Assembly: GCA_963707065.1 (NCBI GenBank)
Contig: CAVPPJ010000038.1
Location: forward strand, 92,164-156,163
Length of the DNA: 64,000 nucleotides
Source of the DNA: Palsa-506 sp963707065
GTDB taxonomy: Bacteria; Actinomycetota; Actinomycetes; Streptosporangiales; Streptosporangiaceae
Direction: 5' to 3'
Shown piece by piece: positions 16,654 through 25,054 of the stretch. The notes below the pieces were generated by a model. It was not told where the DNA came from. It saw only the letters and a program-made list of their open reading frames with translations, and ran no database searches. A program made the translations under genes and the position numbers. How positions within the stretch are numbered: the stretch's first letter is position 1; each line of letters opens with the position of its first letter.

Positions 16654-17255
16654 GCTGGGCTCCTTGGCGGGGGGTCGGCCTCAGGACGGTCTTGCAGGTC
16701 GACGAGCGTCATGACGACCCGGGTCCAGGTTCCGTCGGCACCGGGATCGGCGAAGCGGGCGGCGAGCTGCTCGATATGGCCGCGCAGCTCGGCCAGCGCC
16801 TTGTCGGTGAGCCGGAGCGCGCCGCGGTGCAGGCCGACCTCCCGGCGGCGGCCCGCCTGCCTGGCCTGGTATGCGACGGTGATGTCCATCGCGGTGGCCT
16901 CCAGCATCGATCCGAGGAACGCCGCGGTTTCCTCCGGGGCGGCGTCGTCGCCGGGCGGCTCGGCCTGCGCAGGCGCGTACACCCGCTCGACCTTGCCGCG
17001 GGCCAGCGGCCGGTACTCGGCGACCTCGATCAGTCCCGCTTTCTCCAGCTGGCCGAGGTGGTAATAGAGGCGATCAGCGGGCAGCCCGGCGCAGTCGGCT
17101 AGCTGCCGCGCTGACCGGGGCGCTTCCGCCAGCCACTCCCATAGCCGGATGCGCAGCGGGTCAGCCAGCGCCTTGTGCACCCCATGCCAGGACTTGCGCG
17201 GCGCTTCCGTCCCACCGCGCCCCGGCTCCGCCGACTCTGCTGAACTATTCTCCAT
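16650..17255 (-). CDS. Winged-helix (ArsR-like HTH_20) transcriptional regulator
   Basis: 201 residues. The DNA-binding domain is at residues 25-95: VHKALADPLRIRLWEWLAEAPRSARQLADCAGLPADRLYYHLGQLEKAGLIEV, followed by the wing VAEYRPLARGKVERVY. The helical C-terminus (LTDKALAELRGHIEQLAARF) suits dimerisation. Members often repress a neighbouring membrane protein or transporter, here the coupled DUF1707 gene. No metal-binding Cys motif is present, so a metal sensor is unlikely. The upstream region is AT-rich for this genome (TTCATTGGAATTTATTACAG at 17254), a probable promoter. Confidence 0.85.
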   Translation of the reverse strand: MENSSAESAEPGRGGTEAPRKSWHGVHKALADPLRIRLWEWLAEAPRSARQLADCAGLPADRLYYHLGQLEKAGLIEVAEYRPLARGKVERVYAPAQAEPPGDDAAPEETAAFLGSMLEATAMDITVAYQARQAGRRREVGLHRGALRLTDKALAELRGHIEQLAARFADPGADGTWTRVVMTLVDLQDRPEADPPPRSPA

Positions 17256-17363
17256 TCATTGGAATTTATTACAGTGTGCGGCGCCCGTCAACTGCCTGAC
17301 CACTGTGAGGGCGTCGGCGACTGCGTCGCGGCGCCGGACGGCAGTCTCTGGCAAGATCGGGAG

Positions 17364-18053
17364 ATGGCTGCTGCGCAGGTATCTCCCGATTCCGCCGTCG
17401 ATGTCGCCCGGCTGGTCATCGGCGTCCTCGGCGGCACCGGTGACCAGGGCCGCGGCCTGGCCAGCAGACTGGCCATGGCGGGCAGCCGGGTGATCATCGG
17501 GTCGCGGGACGCCGATCGGGCGGTGGCGGCCGCAGCTACCATCGGCAGCCCGCCGCAGGTCACCGGCGCCGCCAACGCCGCGGCGGCCGCGGCGGCCGAC
17601 GTGGTGATCGCGGCGATGCCCTGGGAAGGTCACCGGGAGCTGCTGGCGTCACTCGCCGGGGTGCTGGACGGCAAGATCCTGATCGACTGCGTCAACCCGA
17701 TCGGCTTCGACGCGCGCGGCGCCTATCCGCTCCCGGTGCCCGACGGCAGCGCGGCGCAGCAGGCGGCCGCCGTGCTGCCGGGCACCCGCGTGGTCGGCGC
17801 GTTCCACCATGTGTCGGCCGTCGTGCTGCTCGATCCCGAGATCACCGAGCTCGACCTGGACGTGCTGGTGCTCGGCGACGACCGCCAGGCCACTGACCTG
17901 GTCCAGGCGCTGGCGGCCCGGATACCTGGAGTGCGCGGCGTCTACGCGGGCCGGCTCCGCAACTGCGGGCAGGTGGAGGCGCTCACCGCGAACCTGGTCT
18001 CGGTCAACCGCCGGTACAAGGCGCATGCCGGGCTGCGGATAACCGACATATAG
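17364..18053 (+). CDS. npdG: NADPH-dependent F420 reductase
   Basis: 229 residues from ATG 17364, chosen since the Rossmann domain begins 16 residues later and sequence further upstream does not look coding. GVLGGTGDQGRGLASRLA is the cofactor glycine motif, IIGSRDADRA binds the NADPH 2'-phosphate, DVVIAAMPWEGH follows, and HHVSA is the F420-side His motif of Fno/NPDH enzymes. It transfers hydride between NADPH and coenzyme F420 in the cytoplasm, supplying reduced F420 for enzymes such as the LLM and PPOX proteins elsewhere in this window. It is convergent with panB. Confidence 0.85.
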   Translation: MAAAQVSPDSAVDVARLVIGVLGGTGDQGRGLASRLAMAGSRVIIGSRDADRAVAAAATIGSPPQVTGAANAAAAAAADVVIAAMPWEGHRELLASLAGVLDGKILIDCVNPIGFDARGAYPLPVPDGSAAQQAAAVLPGTRVVGAFHHVSAVVLLDPEITELDLDVLVLGDDRQATDLVQALAARIPGVRGVYAGRLRNCGQVEALTANLVSVNRRYKAHAGLRITDI

Positions 18054-18082
18054 CGATAACGAGCACGGCCAGCCAGCGGCGC

Positions 18083-18964
18083 TCAGCGGTAGGAATACTC
18101 CTCCGTCGGGAACGAGCCCGCGACGACCTCGCTGGCGAACGACTGGGCAGCGCTGCGGAGAATGCCGGCGACGTCCGCGTATTTCTTCACGAAGCTCGCG
18201 GTCCGCGGCGTGAGCCCGGCCATGTCCTGCCAGACGAGTACCTGGGCGTCGCAGCCCGGCCCGGCGCCGATCCCGATCGTCGGGATCGAGAGGCTGGCCG
18301 TGACGGCGGTGGCCAGCCGCGCGGGGACGGCCTCGAGGACGACCGAGAACGCCCCGGCCGCCTGCAGCGCCTTGGCGTCGCGCAGCAGTTGCTCGCCGTC
18401 CTCGCCGCGGCCCTGGACCCGGTACCCGCCGAGCGCGTTGACCGACTGGGGAGTCAGCCCGAGGTGCGCCATCACCGGGATGCCCGCCGCGACGAGTTCC
18501 TCGACCTGCCGGATCACCCGGTGGCCGCCCTCCAGCTTGACCGCATGCGCGCCAGCCTCCTTCAGGAACCTGGTCGCCGCGGTCAGCGCCGCCTGCGGCG
18601 ACACCTGGTAGGAGCCGAACGGCAGGTCCGCGACGACCATCGCCCGGCTGCTGCCCCGGACCACCGCGGCGGTCAGCGGGAGCAGCTCGTCAACGGTGAC
18701 CGGGATGGTCGAGTCGTGCCCGAAGACCACCATTGATGCTGAATCACCGACGAGCAGCACCGGGATCCCGGCGTCGTCGAAGACCCGCGCGGTCAGCGCG
18801 TCGTAGACGGTGAGCATGGGCCACTTCTCGCCGCGCGCCCTGGCCGCGGCGATGTCCCGGACGGTGACGCGCCGTCCTGCCTTGCCGCCGTACAGCGGCT
18901 CTGCCGGTGCTGCGGTCCGCTGGCTGGTCGCGGCCGTCCCCTGGTCCTCCTGATGCGATGTCAT
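18083..18964 (-). CDS. panB: 3-methyl-2-oxobutanoate hydroxymethyltransferase
   Basis: 293 residues from ATG 18964, with GGAGG 8 bases upstream. It makes ketopantoate from ketoisovalerate and methylene-tetrahydrofolate, the first step of pantothenate synthesis. The TIM-barrel metal and substrate residues are visible in MLTVYDALTARVFDDAG, LLVGDSASMVVFGH, VADLPFGSYQVS, VKLEGG, MAHLGLTPQSVNALGGYRVQG, VLEAVP and GIGAGPGCDAQVLVW. The N-terminal 35 residues are a low-complexity extension. Its presence near nadE, glnA2 and glnE follows an old actinobacterial neighbourhood. Confidence 0.93.
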   Translation of the reverse strand: MTSHQEDQGTAATSQRTAAPAEPLYGGKAGRRVTVRDIAAARARGEKWPMLTVYDALTARVFDDAGIPVLLVGDSASMVVFGHDSTIPVTVDELLPLTAAVVRGSSRAMVVADLPFGSYQVSPQAALTAATRFLKEAGAHAVKLEGGHRVIRQVEELVAAGIPVMAHLGLTPQSVNALGGYRVQGRGEDGEQLLRDAKALQAAGAFSVVLEAVPARLATAVTASLSIPTIGIGAGPGCDAQVLVWQDMAGLTPRTASFVKKYADVAGILRSAAQSFASEVVAGSFPTEEYSYR

Positions 18965-19086
18965 CTGGGTCCTCCATGTCTCGAGGCGCCCCTGCGGCGT
19001 ACCCGGACCCCTCGATGATGACATGCGGCGCCGCTGCGGAACAGGCCGCGCGGGCCCGCCGCCGGCCCGCGCGGCGGGCTTGGTGA

Positions 19087-19112
19087 GATACGATACGATG
19101 ACGTATCGTATC
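19087..19112. promoter_or_regulatory. Perfect 11-bp inverted repeat, candidate TetR operator
   Basis: GATACGATACG (19087-19097), spacer ATGA, CGTATCGTATC (19102-19112). It lies about 92 bp before the MFS start in a TA-rich patch, and a TetR gene is the second gene of the operon. TetR-family operators commonly have this length and symmetry. It probably overlaps the operon promoter and mediates autoregulation. Confidence 0.85.
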
Positions 19113-19203
19113 GGTAATTGGACTGCCGCAGGCCGGGGCCGCGGCAGTCACCTCGCAGCACGCCGCCAGCCGGGCGCTGTTCCCGGCGAGTTCAAAGGAA
19201 AGC

Positions 19204-20868
19204 ATGGATCCGCAGACAATTCAGCGGCGCCGGTGGGTCATCCTCGGCGTCCTGGTCATCAGCCTGGTAGCGATCGTCCTGGACAACACGGTCCTGAACA
19301 TCGCGCTCAAGACGATCTCCGAGCCCAGGGGCGGGCTTGGCGCGAGCCAGAGCCAGCTCGAATGGGCGATCAACTCCTACACGCTCGTGTTCGCCGGGCT
19401 GCTCTTCACGTTCGGCGTGATCGGCGACCGGATCGGCCGCAAGCGCATGCTGATGATCGGCATGACCATGTTCGGCCTGGCCTCGCTGCTGTCGTCCTAT
19501 GCCCAGACGCCCACCCAGCTCATCCTGGCCCGGGCGCTGATGGGCCTGGGCGGCGCCGCGGTGATGCCGCAGACGCTGTCCATCATCACGACCGTCTTCG
19601 ACCCGAAGGAACGGCCCCGGGCCATCGGGATCTGGGCCGGGGCGGTCGGCCTGGCCATCGCCGCGGGCCCGATCGCCGGCGGCTTGCTGCTCAACCACTT
19701 CTGGTGGGGCTCGGTCTTCCTGATCAACGTGCCGCTGACGGCGGTGGGCGTGATCGCCATCCTTTTCCTCGTTCCAGAATCCAGGAGCCATGCCCCGGGG
19801 AAGATCGACTACCTGGGGGTGCTGCTGTCCATCGCCGGCCTGGTACTGGTGGTGTTCGGCATCATCCAGGGCGGGGACACCGGCTCCTGGCTGCGCCTGG
19901 ACGTGCTCGGGCCGGTCTTCGGCGGGTTCGTGGTGCTGGCGGCATTCGGCTGGTATGAGTCCAGGATCGAGCACCCGTCACTCGACGTGCGGCTGTTCCG
20001 CGACCCGCGCCTGTCCTCGGCCGCGGGCGCGATCGCCCTGGTCTTCTTCGCGCTGGCGGGCGCGTTCTTCTTCGTCAGCTTCTACCTGCAGAACGTGCGC
20101 GGCTACAGCCCGCTGCAGGCGGGCCTGCTGACGATACCGCTGGCGGCCGGCCAGCTGCTCTGCGCATCGCGCAGCGCGATCATGGTCAGGCGGTTCGGCG
20201 CGAAGGTCGTCTGCGCGACCGGGCTGCTGCTGGTGGCGGTGGCCATGGCCGGATATCACCTGCTGGGTACCGGCACCCCGATCTGGGTGCTGGAAGTGAC
20301 CTTCTTCATCCAGGGCGCGGGGATGGGCAGCGTGATGCCGCCGGCCACGGAGCTGGTCATGTCGGTGGTCCCCAGGGACCGCGGCGGTGCCGGGTCCGCG
20401 ATTACGAACATCTCCCGTCAGGTCGCGGTGGCGCTCGGCGTTGCCGTGCTCGGCTCGGTGCTGGCCCAGGCCTACCGCGCCCAGCTGACCCCGCACCTCG
20501 GCGCGCTGCCGCCCGCCGCCAGGAACTCGGCGTTCGCCTCGATCGCCGCGACGCAGGCGGCCGCGCAGCATCTCGGCCCGGCCGGCCGGAGCCTGCTGGC
20601 GGCGGCCAACCAGTCCTTCGTGCATGCCATGCACCTGACCGCGGTCATCTCGTTCTTCATCGCCGTGCTCGGCGCGGTGGTGCTGGCGATCTGGATGCCC
20701 GGACGCAGCCGGCCGGCGGCGCCCGCGACGCCAGCCGGTGCCGTGCCAGCCGGTGCCGTGCCAGCCGGTGCCGTGCCAGTGCCGGCGTGCCGGTGCCGGC
20801 GTGCCAGCCGCCGGCGCCAGTCGGGCGGTAGCCGAGCCCGCGGGCGCGGAGAGGTGACGGCAGCATGA
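19204..20868 (+). CDS. MFS drug-efflux transporter, DHA2 (14-helix) family
   Basis: 554 residues. The N-terminal half shows TM1 with LVAIVLDNTVLNIALKTI (motif D1 of DHA2), GDRIGRKRMLMIG (motif A), LILARALMGLGGAAVMP (motif B), and GIWAGAVGLAIAAGPIAGGLLL (motif C, antiporter). Fourteen hydrophobic segments can be counted. The C-terminal tail carries three AGAVP units from 15-bp repeats (about 20740-20785) and a Cys/Arg-rich end. It exports hydrophobic cations or antibiotics by proton antiport. Control by the downstream TetR through the palindrome at 19087 is likely. Stop and TetR start overlap (ATGA). Confidence 0.9.
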   Translation: MDPQTIQRRRWVILGVLVISLVAIVLDNTVLNIALKTISEPRGGLGASQSQLEWAINSYTLVFAGLLFTFGVIGDRIGRKRMLMIGMTMFGLASLLSSYAQTPTQLILARALMGLGGAAVMPQTLSIITTVFDPKERPRAIGIWAGAVGLAIAAGPIAGGLLLNHFWWGSVFLINVPLTAVGVIAILFLVPESRSHAPGKIDYLGVLLSIAGLVLVVFGIIQGGDTGSWLRLDVLGPVFGGFVVLAAFGWYESRIEHPSLDVRLFRDPRLSSAAGAIALVFFALAGAFFFVSFYLQNVRGYSPLQAGLLTIPLAAGQLLCASRSAIMVRRFGAKVVCATGLLLVAVAMAGYHLLGTGTPIWVLEVTFFIQGAGMGSVMPPATELVMSVVPRDRGGAGSAITNISRQVAVALGVAVLGSVLAQAYRAQLTPHLGALPPAARNSAFASIAATQAAAQHLGPAGRSLLAAANQSFVHAMHLTAVISFFIAVLGAVVLAIWMPGRSRPAAPATPAGAVPAGAVPAGAVPVPACRCRRASRRRQSGGSRARGRGEVTAA

Positions 20869-21536
20869 ACGCGGCTCGGACCACGACCGCCGATGCCGGG
20901 CCGGCCGCACGGTCCCCGGCGGTGGCTGACATGCCGGTGGTAGCCGGGGAGACGGCCGAGCACCGCCGCCCCGGGCGGCCGCGCAGCGAGCGGGCGGACC
21001 GGGCGATCATCGAGGCGACGCTCAGCCTGCTCGCCGAATCCGGCGCGGCTGGCTTGTGCATCGAGAAGGTGGCGGCCCGGGCGGGCGTCGGCAAGGCCAC
21101 GATCTACCGGCGCTGGCCGGGCAAGGAGGACCTGCTCCTGGACGCGATCGCGTGCCTGAAGACGCCGCTGCCCGAGCCGCGCGGCCTGACCGTCCGGGAT
21201 GACCTGCTGGCGCTGATCGAGGCCATGTGCCAGCAGTTCGCCGATCCGTGCCATATGCGCGAGTTCGCACTGCTGCTGGGGGAGGGGGCGGCGTACCCTC
21301 GGCTGATGGCGCGATATACCGAGACCGTGATCGAGCCCCGGCGCGAGGTGATCAGGACGGTGCTGCGCCGCGGCGTAGCGACTGGCGAGCTGCGCGCGGA
21401 CATTGACGTCGACGCGGCGTTGTTCATGATGGTCGGCGCCGTGCTGGCCCGCAGCAGGTACGGCGACGCGCCGGTCGAGCCCGGTTATGCCGCCCGCGTG
21501 GTGGACGAGATGATGAGCGGCATTGGCGCCCGCTGA
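20865..21536 (+). CDS. TetR/AcrR-family repressor of the MFS operon
   Basis: 223 residues. After a 30-residue flexible N-terminus, RPGRPRSERADRAIIEATLSLLAESGAAGLCIEKVAARAGVGKATIYRRWPGKEDLL is a classic TetR helix-turn-helix with the TIYRRW recognition helix. The all-helical ligand domain follows (FALLLGEGAAYPRLMARYTETVIEPRREVIRTVLRRGV; TetR_C_11-like). Its ATG overlaps the MFS stop, so the repressor is co-transcribed with its target. The inducer is probably a substrate of the pump. Confidence 0.92.
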   Translation: MNAARTTTADAGPAARSPAVADMPVVAGETAEHRRPGRPRSERADRAIIEATLSLLAESGAAGLCIEKVAARAGVGKATIYRRWPGKEDLLLDAIACLKTPLPEPRGLTVRDDLLALIEAMCQQFADPCHMREFALLLGEGAAYPRLMARYTETVIEPRREVIRTVLRRGVATGELRADIDVDAALFMMVGAVLARSRYGDAPVEPGYAARVVDEMMSGIGAR

Positions 21537-21601
21537 GCCGCCGCGGCGCGGCCGGGCAGCCAGCGGCGGCCGCGGGGCAGCCCGCGGCAGCGGGACAGCG
21601 C

Positions 21602-22573
21602 GTGGCGCCGGCCGCGCAGTCCGTGGCGCCGGCGGATGCCGTCAGCCGCCGCGGCATCGCGGAGGTGGCGCGCGAGATCCGGCCCTACATCCGCCGTACG
21701 CCGGTCATCAGCCTTGATCGAGCTGACTTCGGCCTGGCTGCGGGGGAGCTGGTGGTCAAGCTGGAACAGCTGCAGCACTCGGGCTCGTTCAAGGCCCGCG
21801 GCGCGTTCACTAACCTGCTGCGCCGCGAGATCCCCGCGGCCGGCGTGGTGGCGGCATCCGGCGGCAACCACGGCGCGGCGGTGGCCTACGCGGCCGGAGT
21901 CCTCGGCGTGCCGGCCCGGATCTTCGTCCCGGAGGTTTCCTCGGCCGCGAAGACCAGCCGGATCCGCTCGTACGGCGCGGACCTTGTCGTGACGGGCGCC
22001 GCGTACTCCGAGGCGCTGGCGGCCAGCCAGGACTGGATCACCGAATCCGGCGCGATGCCCGTGCACGCCTATGACCAGGTCGAGACCATGCTCGGAGCCG
22101 GCACGCTGGGGATCGAGCTCGGCCAGCAGGGGCGTTCCGTCACCACCGTGCTGGCCGGGGTGGGCGGCGGCGGGCTGCTCGCGGGTATCTCGGCTGCCTA
22201 TGACGGGCAGGTGCGCATCGTCGGCGTCGAGCCGGAGGGCGCCCCGACGCTCAGCTACGCGCGCAAGGCAGGACAGCCCGTGGACGCCCCCGTCGGCAGC
22301 GTCGCGGTGGACTCACTCGCCCCGCGCCGGGTCGGCGAGCTGACCTTCGCGGTCATCTCCCGGTACCCCGGCAGTAGCGTCGTGCTGGTCAGCGACGAGG
22401 CCATCCGCAGCGCGCAGCAGGTGCTCTGGGACCGGCTCCGGCTGGTCGCCGAGCCGGGCGGCTGCGCGGCGTTCGCCGCCCTGCTGTCCGGCCGGTACGT
22501 CCCCGCCCCCGGCGAGAGCGTCGCCGTCGTGATCAGCGGCGCCAATACGGCGGCCGTCGACTTCAGCCGCTGA
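21602..22573 (+). CDS. PLP-dependent threonine/serine dehydratase
   Basis: 323 residues from GTG 21602. It has the fold type II PLP signature: HSGSFKARGAF with the Schiff-base Lys, ASGGNHGAAVAYAAG (phosphate and cofactor contacts), VGGGGLLAGI (glycine-rich phosphate loop) and a Ser near the end (VVISGANT) that contacts the pyridine. No regulatory ACT domain is present, so it resembles catabolic TdcB or serine racemase-type enzymes rather than IlvA. It deaminates Thr or Ser to the 2-keto acid. It begins 65 bp after the TetR gene and may be part of the same transcript. Confidence 0.85.
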   Translation: MAPAAQSVAPADAVSRRGIAEVAREIRPYIRRTPVISLDRADFGLAAGELVVKLEQLQHSGSFKARGAFTNLLRREIPAAGVVAASGGNHGAAVAYAAGVLGVPARIFVPEVSSAAKTSRIRSYGADLVVTGAAYSEALAASQDWITESGAMPVHAYDQVETMLGAGTLGIELGQQGRSVTTVLAGVGGGGLLAGISAAYDGQVRIVGVEPEGAPTLSYARKAGQPVDAPVGSVAVDSLAPRRVGELTFAVISRYPGSSVVLVSDEAIRSAQQVLWDRLRLVAEPGGCAAFAALLSGRYVPAPGESVAVVISGANTAAVDFSR

Positions 22574-22618
22574 GGCACTGGCGCCGCTGAGGCACTGGCG
22601 CCGCTGAGGCACTGGCGC
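22568..22618 (+). repeat. Three perfect tandem 17-bp units
   Basis: CGCTGAGGCACTGGCGC is repeated three times without interruption. The first unit contains the TGA stop of the dehydratase. Each unit includes the near-palindromic GCACTGGCGC core. As 17 is not a multiple of three and the repeats follow the stop, the array is non-coding. Confidence 0.9.
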
Positions 22619-22664
22619 GGCTGACCCGGCCGGGGCAGCCGCCACCGGGCCACGCCCACGAAAG

Positions 22665-22705
22665 ACCGGGCCTGTCCGCACGAGGAACATGCGGACAGGC
22701 CCGGT
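22665..22705. terminator. Perfect 16-bp hairpin after secreted-protein copy 1
   Basis: Arms at 22665-22680 and 22690-22705 are exact complements around a 9-base loop. It stands 45 bp beyond the stop of the leftward secreted-protein gene, and also after the rightward dehydratase. A closely related hairpin lies at the same place after copy 2 (24972-25011). Strong GC stem with no T-run. Confidence 0.8.
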
Positions 22706-22749
22706 CCACTTCATGTCAGGCACCCAGCATGACGCCGGGCGCCACCGGT

Positions 22750-24601
22750 TTAGAGGCTGACCTTGGTGCAGTTGCCCGTCCGTGCCGGGTTGGGCATGAC
22801 CGGGCTGGTGCTGGTGCCGGCGAACCGCGCGACATTGGGCACGCCGTACTGGGCGTCCTTGCCGAACGTCCGGTTGGTCACGCCGGGCAGCACGTTGCCG
22901 AAGTTCCACACGCAGGCCCCGCGCGGAGAGCCGTCCACCCGCTGAGTGTTGTTGAGCGACCAGAACGGGTAGAAGTCCGAGCCCTGCGGCTTCACGTGGC
23001 AGCCGACGCCGGTGGTGGTGTCGCAGAGGATCTCCGAGGCCCCCACGTTCGACTCGAACTGGATCTGCTTGTACAGATGCCCGGCCCTGTTGAACGGGCC
23101 AATGTATCTGAACGCCGTCGGATGGTTCCTGGTCCCGTCCGGCCAGGTATTCGCCTGGTAATCGGTCCCGTCGAAGTCCAGGTCTCCGTTCTGGAACAGA
23201 GTGTCGTTGCAGAAGGCAACCGGCGAGTGTTCCTTCCTCGCCACGCCGTTGATAATGACAGTGCGGTTGCCCTTCTGGAAGCAGGCACCATCGGAGAACT
23301 CGCAGTTCAGGCCGCTGCCCGCGTTGTTGCTCGGGCAGGCGACCGGCCCGTTCTTGCCTTCGGTGCGGGCATTCTGGCAGACGCCGGTGCTGGGGTTGCA
23401 CGGCCCCTCCCCGACGGCGTGCTTGCCCTCGGAGCCGCCATTGCAGACCTGGAACACCTTGTTGTCGATGAAGCCGGCCTCGGACAGCGGGAACTGGCTC
23501 GACACGGAATTGCAGGACTCGGCGTGGCCGATCTCCTGCTGCATCAGCACGCCACCCTCGAGCGCAGCCCACGGCACCTGGTTCTGCTGCGCCGCGGTGG
23601 CGTACTCAGCGTGGAAGGTGTGCGGGGTTCCGCCGCACGTGTTGACGTCGGTGTTCATGAAGCCGTTGCCGGCGCTGGCGACCATGAAACCGGTCTGGTG
23701 CGTCGTCAGGTCGGTGATCTTCGTGGTGAACCCGCTCTTCGGGTCACTGATCGAGACCACCAGCACATCGCCGCCGTGCATCTTCAGCGTCTGGCCATTC
23801 GGGGTCAAGCGTGGAGGTATCAGCGAGCTGCGGGCTCGGCGGTCCGGCCGGAACGCCGTTCCGCTGCAAGTACGCGAAGTTGGTCGGCTCTTCACACGCT
23901 GGGTTGATGAAGGCGAAATTGAACGTGGCCGCCAGGCTGTCGATGGTCAGCGCCGAGCACCACTGGGTGCGGGTGCAGCTGACGTTGTCCTGGAACGGCG
24001 CGAACCCAGGCGGGTAGAACTGCAGCTCCATGAACGCGGAGCCAGCGTCGGTCGGGGCGCCGAGTCCCGTGTTGCTGTCACTGTCCGGCTTGCACGGATT
24101 CTGCGGGTACGAATTCGGGTCGCACATCGGTAGCCCGAACCAGGGGGCGATGCTCAGCTCGCCGTACTTGGTCACGCTGCCGGTGGCGGTTGGCTGCTTC
24201 CTCGGGTCGACCGGCAGCTTCATCACGTAGGTCATCGTGTTGCCGGAGCCCCGCGAGTGCGAGATGAACTTGACGCTGGGCTCGTCGTGGCCGATGTAGT
24301 GGCCGTTGTCCTCGAAGCGAGCCGTTTTACTGCCGTGCCGCTCAAGCGGGTCGGTGCAGCGTCCCCTGCCCTGCGGGTCGAGCGACTTGTACTTCGAGCT
24401 GTACCCGTTGCAGTCAAGCTGGTTGACGGGATTCGGCTTCACTTCCGACGTGGCATGGCTGGCCACGAGGGTAGCGTGGCTCGCCGGGCGCATCACCGAA
24501 GCCTGGCTCGAGGCAGCCATGGCGAGGCTCGCGACAGCCATGACGGGCGTCAGGATCAGCACCCAGGCTGACCGATGTCGCATTAACGTCCGACCTCTCA
24601 T
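22750..24601 (-). pseudogene. Large secreted protein of unknown function, copy 1, frame interrupted
   Basis: ATG 24601, behind GAAAGGG, opens with an export signal (WVLILTPVMAVASLAMAASS) and reads NGHYIGHDEP, SGNTMTYVMKLP, CKPDSDSN, FMELQFYPPGFAPF, WCSALTIDS and PTNFAYLQRNG. One extra base near 23801-23808 shifts the frame before NGQTLKMHGGD. The rest is intact in the next frame (IGHAESCNSV; DFDGTDYQ; IQFESN; ACVWNFGNVLPG) to the stop at 22750. Corrected length is about 616 residues. It closely resembles copy 2 (25055-26938) over its whole length, promoter and terminator. Many conserved Cys suggest disulfides outside the cell. No known domain is recognised. Confidence 0.75.
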
Positions 24602-24731
24602 GCAGTTCCCTTTCGTTAGGGCCTGCCCGCGGTCGGGCAGGATCCACCGACGCCGCTGTGGGTGGCCCCCTGATGGCGATGAACCTAGCGACCCGCGCGG
24701 AAACGTAACAAGACCTTCAAGCGTTGGTCAA
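24602..24731 (-). promoter_or_regulatory. Promoter and structured leader of secreted-protein copy 1
   Basis: On the minus strand a TTGACC -35 (24726-24731), 18-bp spacer and TACGTT -10 (24702-24707) precede about 95 nt of leader. The leader holds a CCTGCCC/GGGCAGG hairpin and a CCACC/GGTGG hairpin. The same elements in the same order precede copy 2. A GGTC-AA-GACC palindrome overlaps the -35. Confidence 0.6.
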
Positions 24732-24960
24732 GACCTATCCCGGCATCGTGCTGAGGCTGAGACCCGCCGTCCTGATCGCCGGGTTCCCGTTTGTCCCGCC
24801 GGGCTGCCGCAAGCAGGCACTGTGACCTGCGGCGATGTGCTTCCTGTCGCATCCCTCGCTGGACTGCGCGACTACCGGGCGGGCACGGGAACCGGTATGT
24901 GCACGGTGCAGAATTTGCTAGTGGGACGGGGAGCGACTGTGCGGCGGTGCCCACGCGCAG
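24732..24960. other. Decayed copy of the metallo-hydrolase upstream region
   Basis: This gene-free stretch contains GTGACCTGCGGCGA (about 24820), CACGGTGCAGAATTTGC (about 24902) and GCGACTGTGCG (about 24933), which match in order the region before and at the start of the metallo-hydrolase gene at 27160-27330. No open frame remains. It marks the left edge of a tandem duplication that created the two secreted-protein genes. Confidence 0.7.
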
Positions 24961-24971
24961 GACATAAAACA

Positions 24972-25011
24972 CCGGGCCTGCCCCGCACGTGGTAGTGCGG
25001 GACAGGCCCGG
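24972..25011. terminator. 17-bp hairpin after secreted-protein copy 2
   Basis: Arms 24972-24988 and 24995-25011 pair with a single mismatch (a G-U in RNA) around a 6-base loop. The arms are related to those at 22665-22705. It lies 44 bp past the stop of copy 2. Confidence 0.75.
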
Positions 25012-25054
25012 CTAGTGCATCAGGGCTCCGGCCTGGTGCCGGGCGCCCTTGCGG

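Noticed and set aside
22568..22618. CRISPR-like array
   Set aside because: The 17-bp units are contiguous with no spacers.
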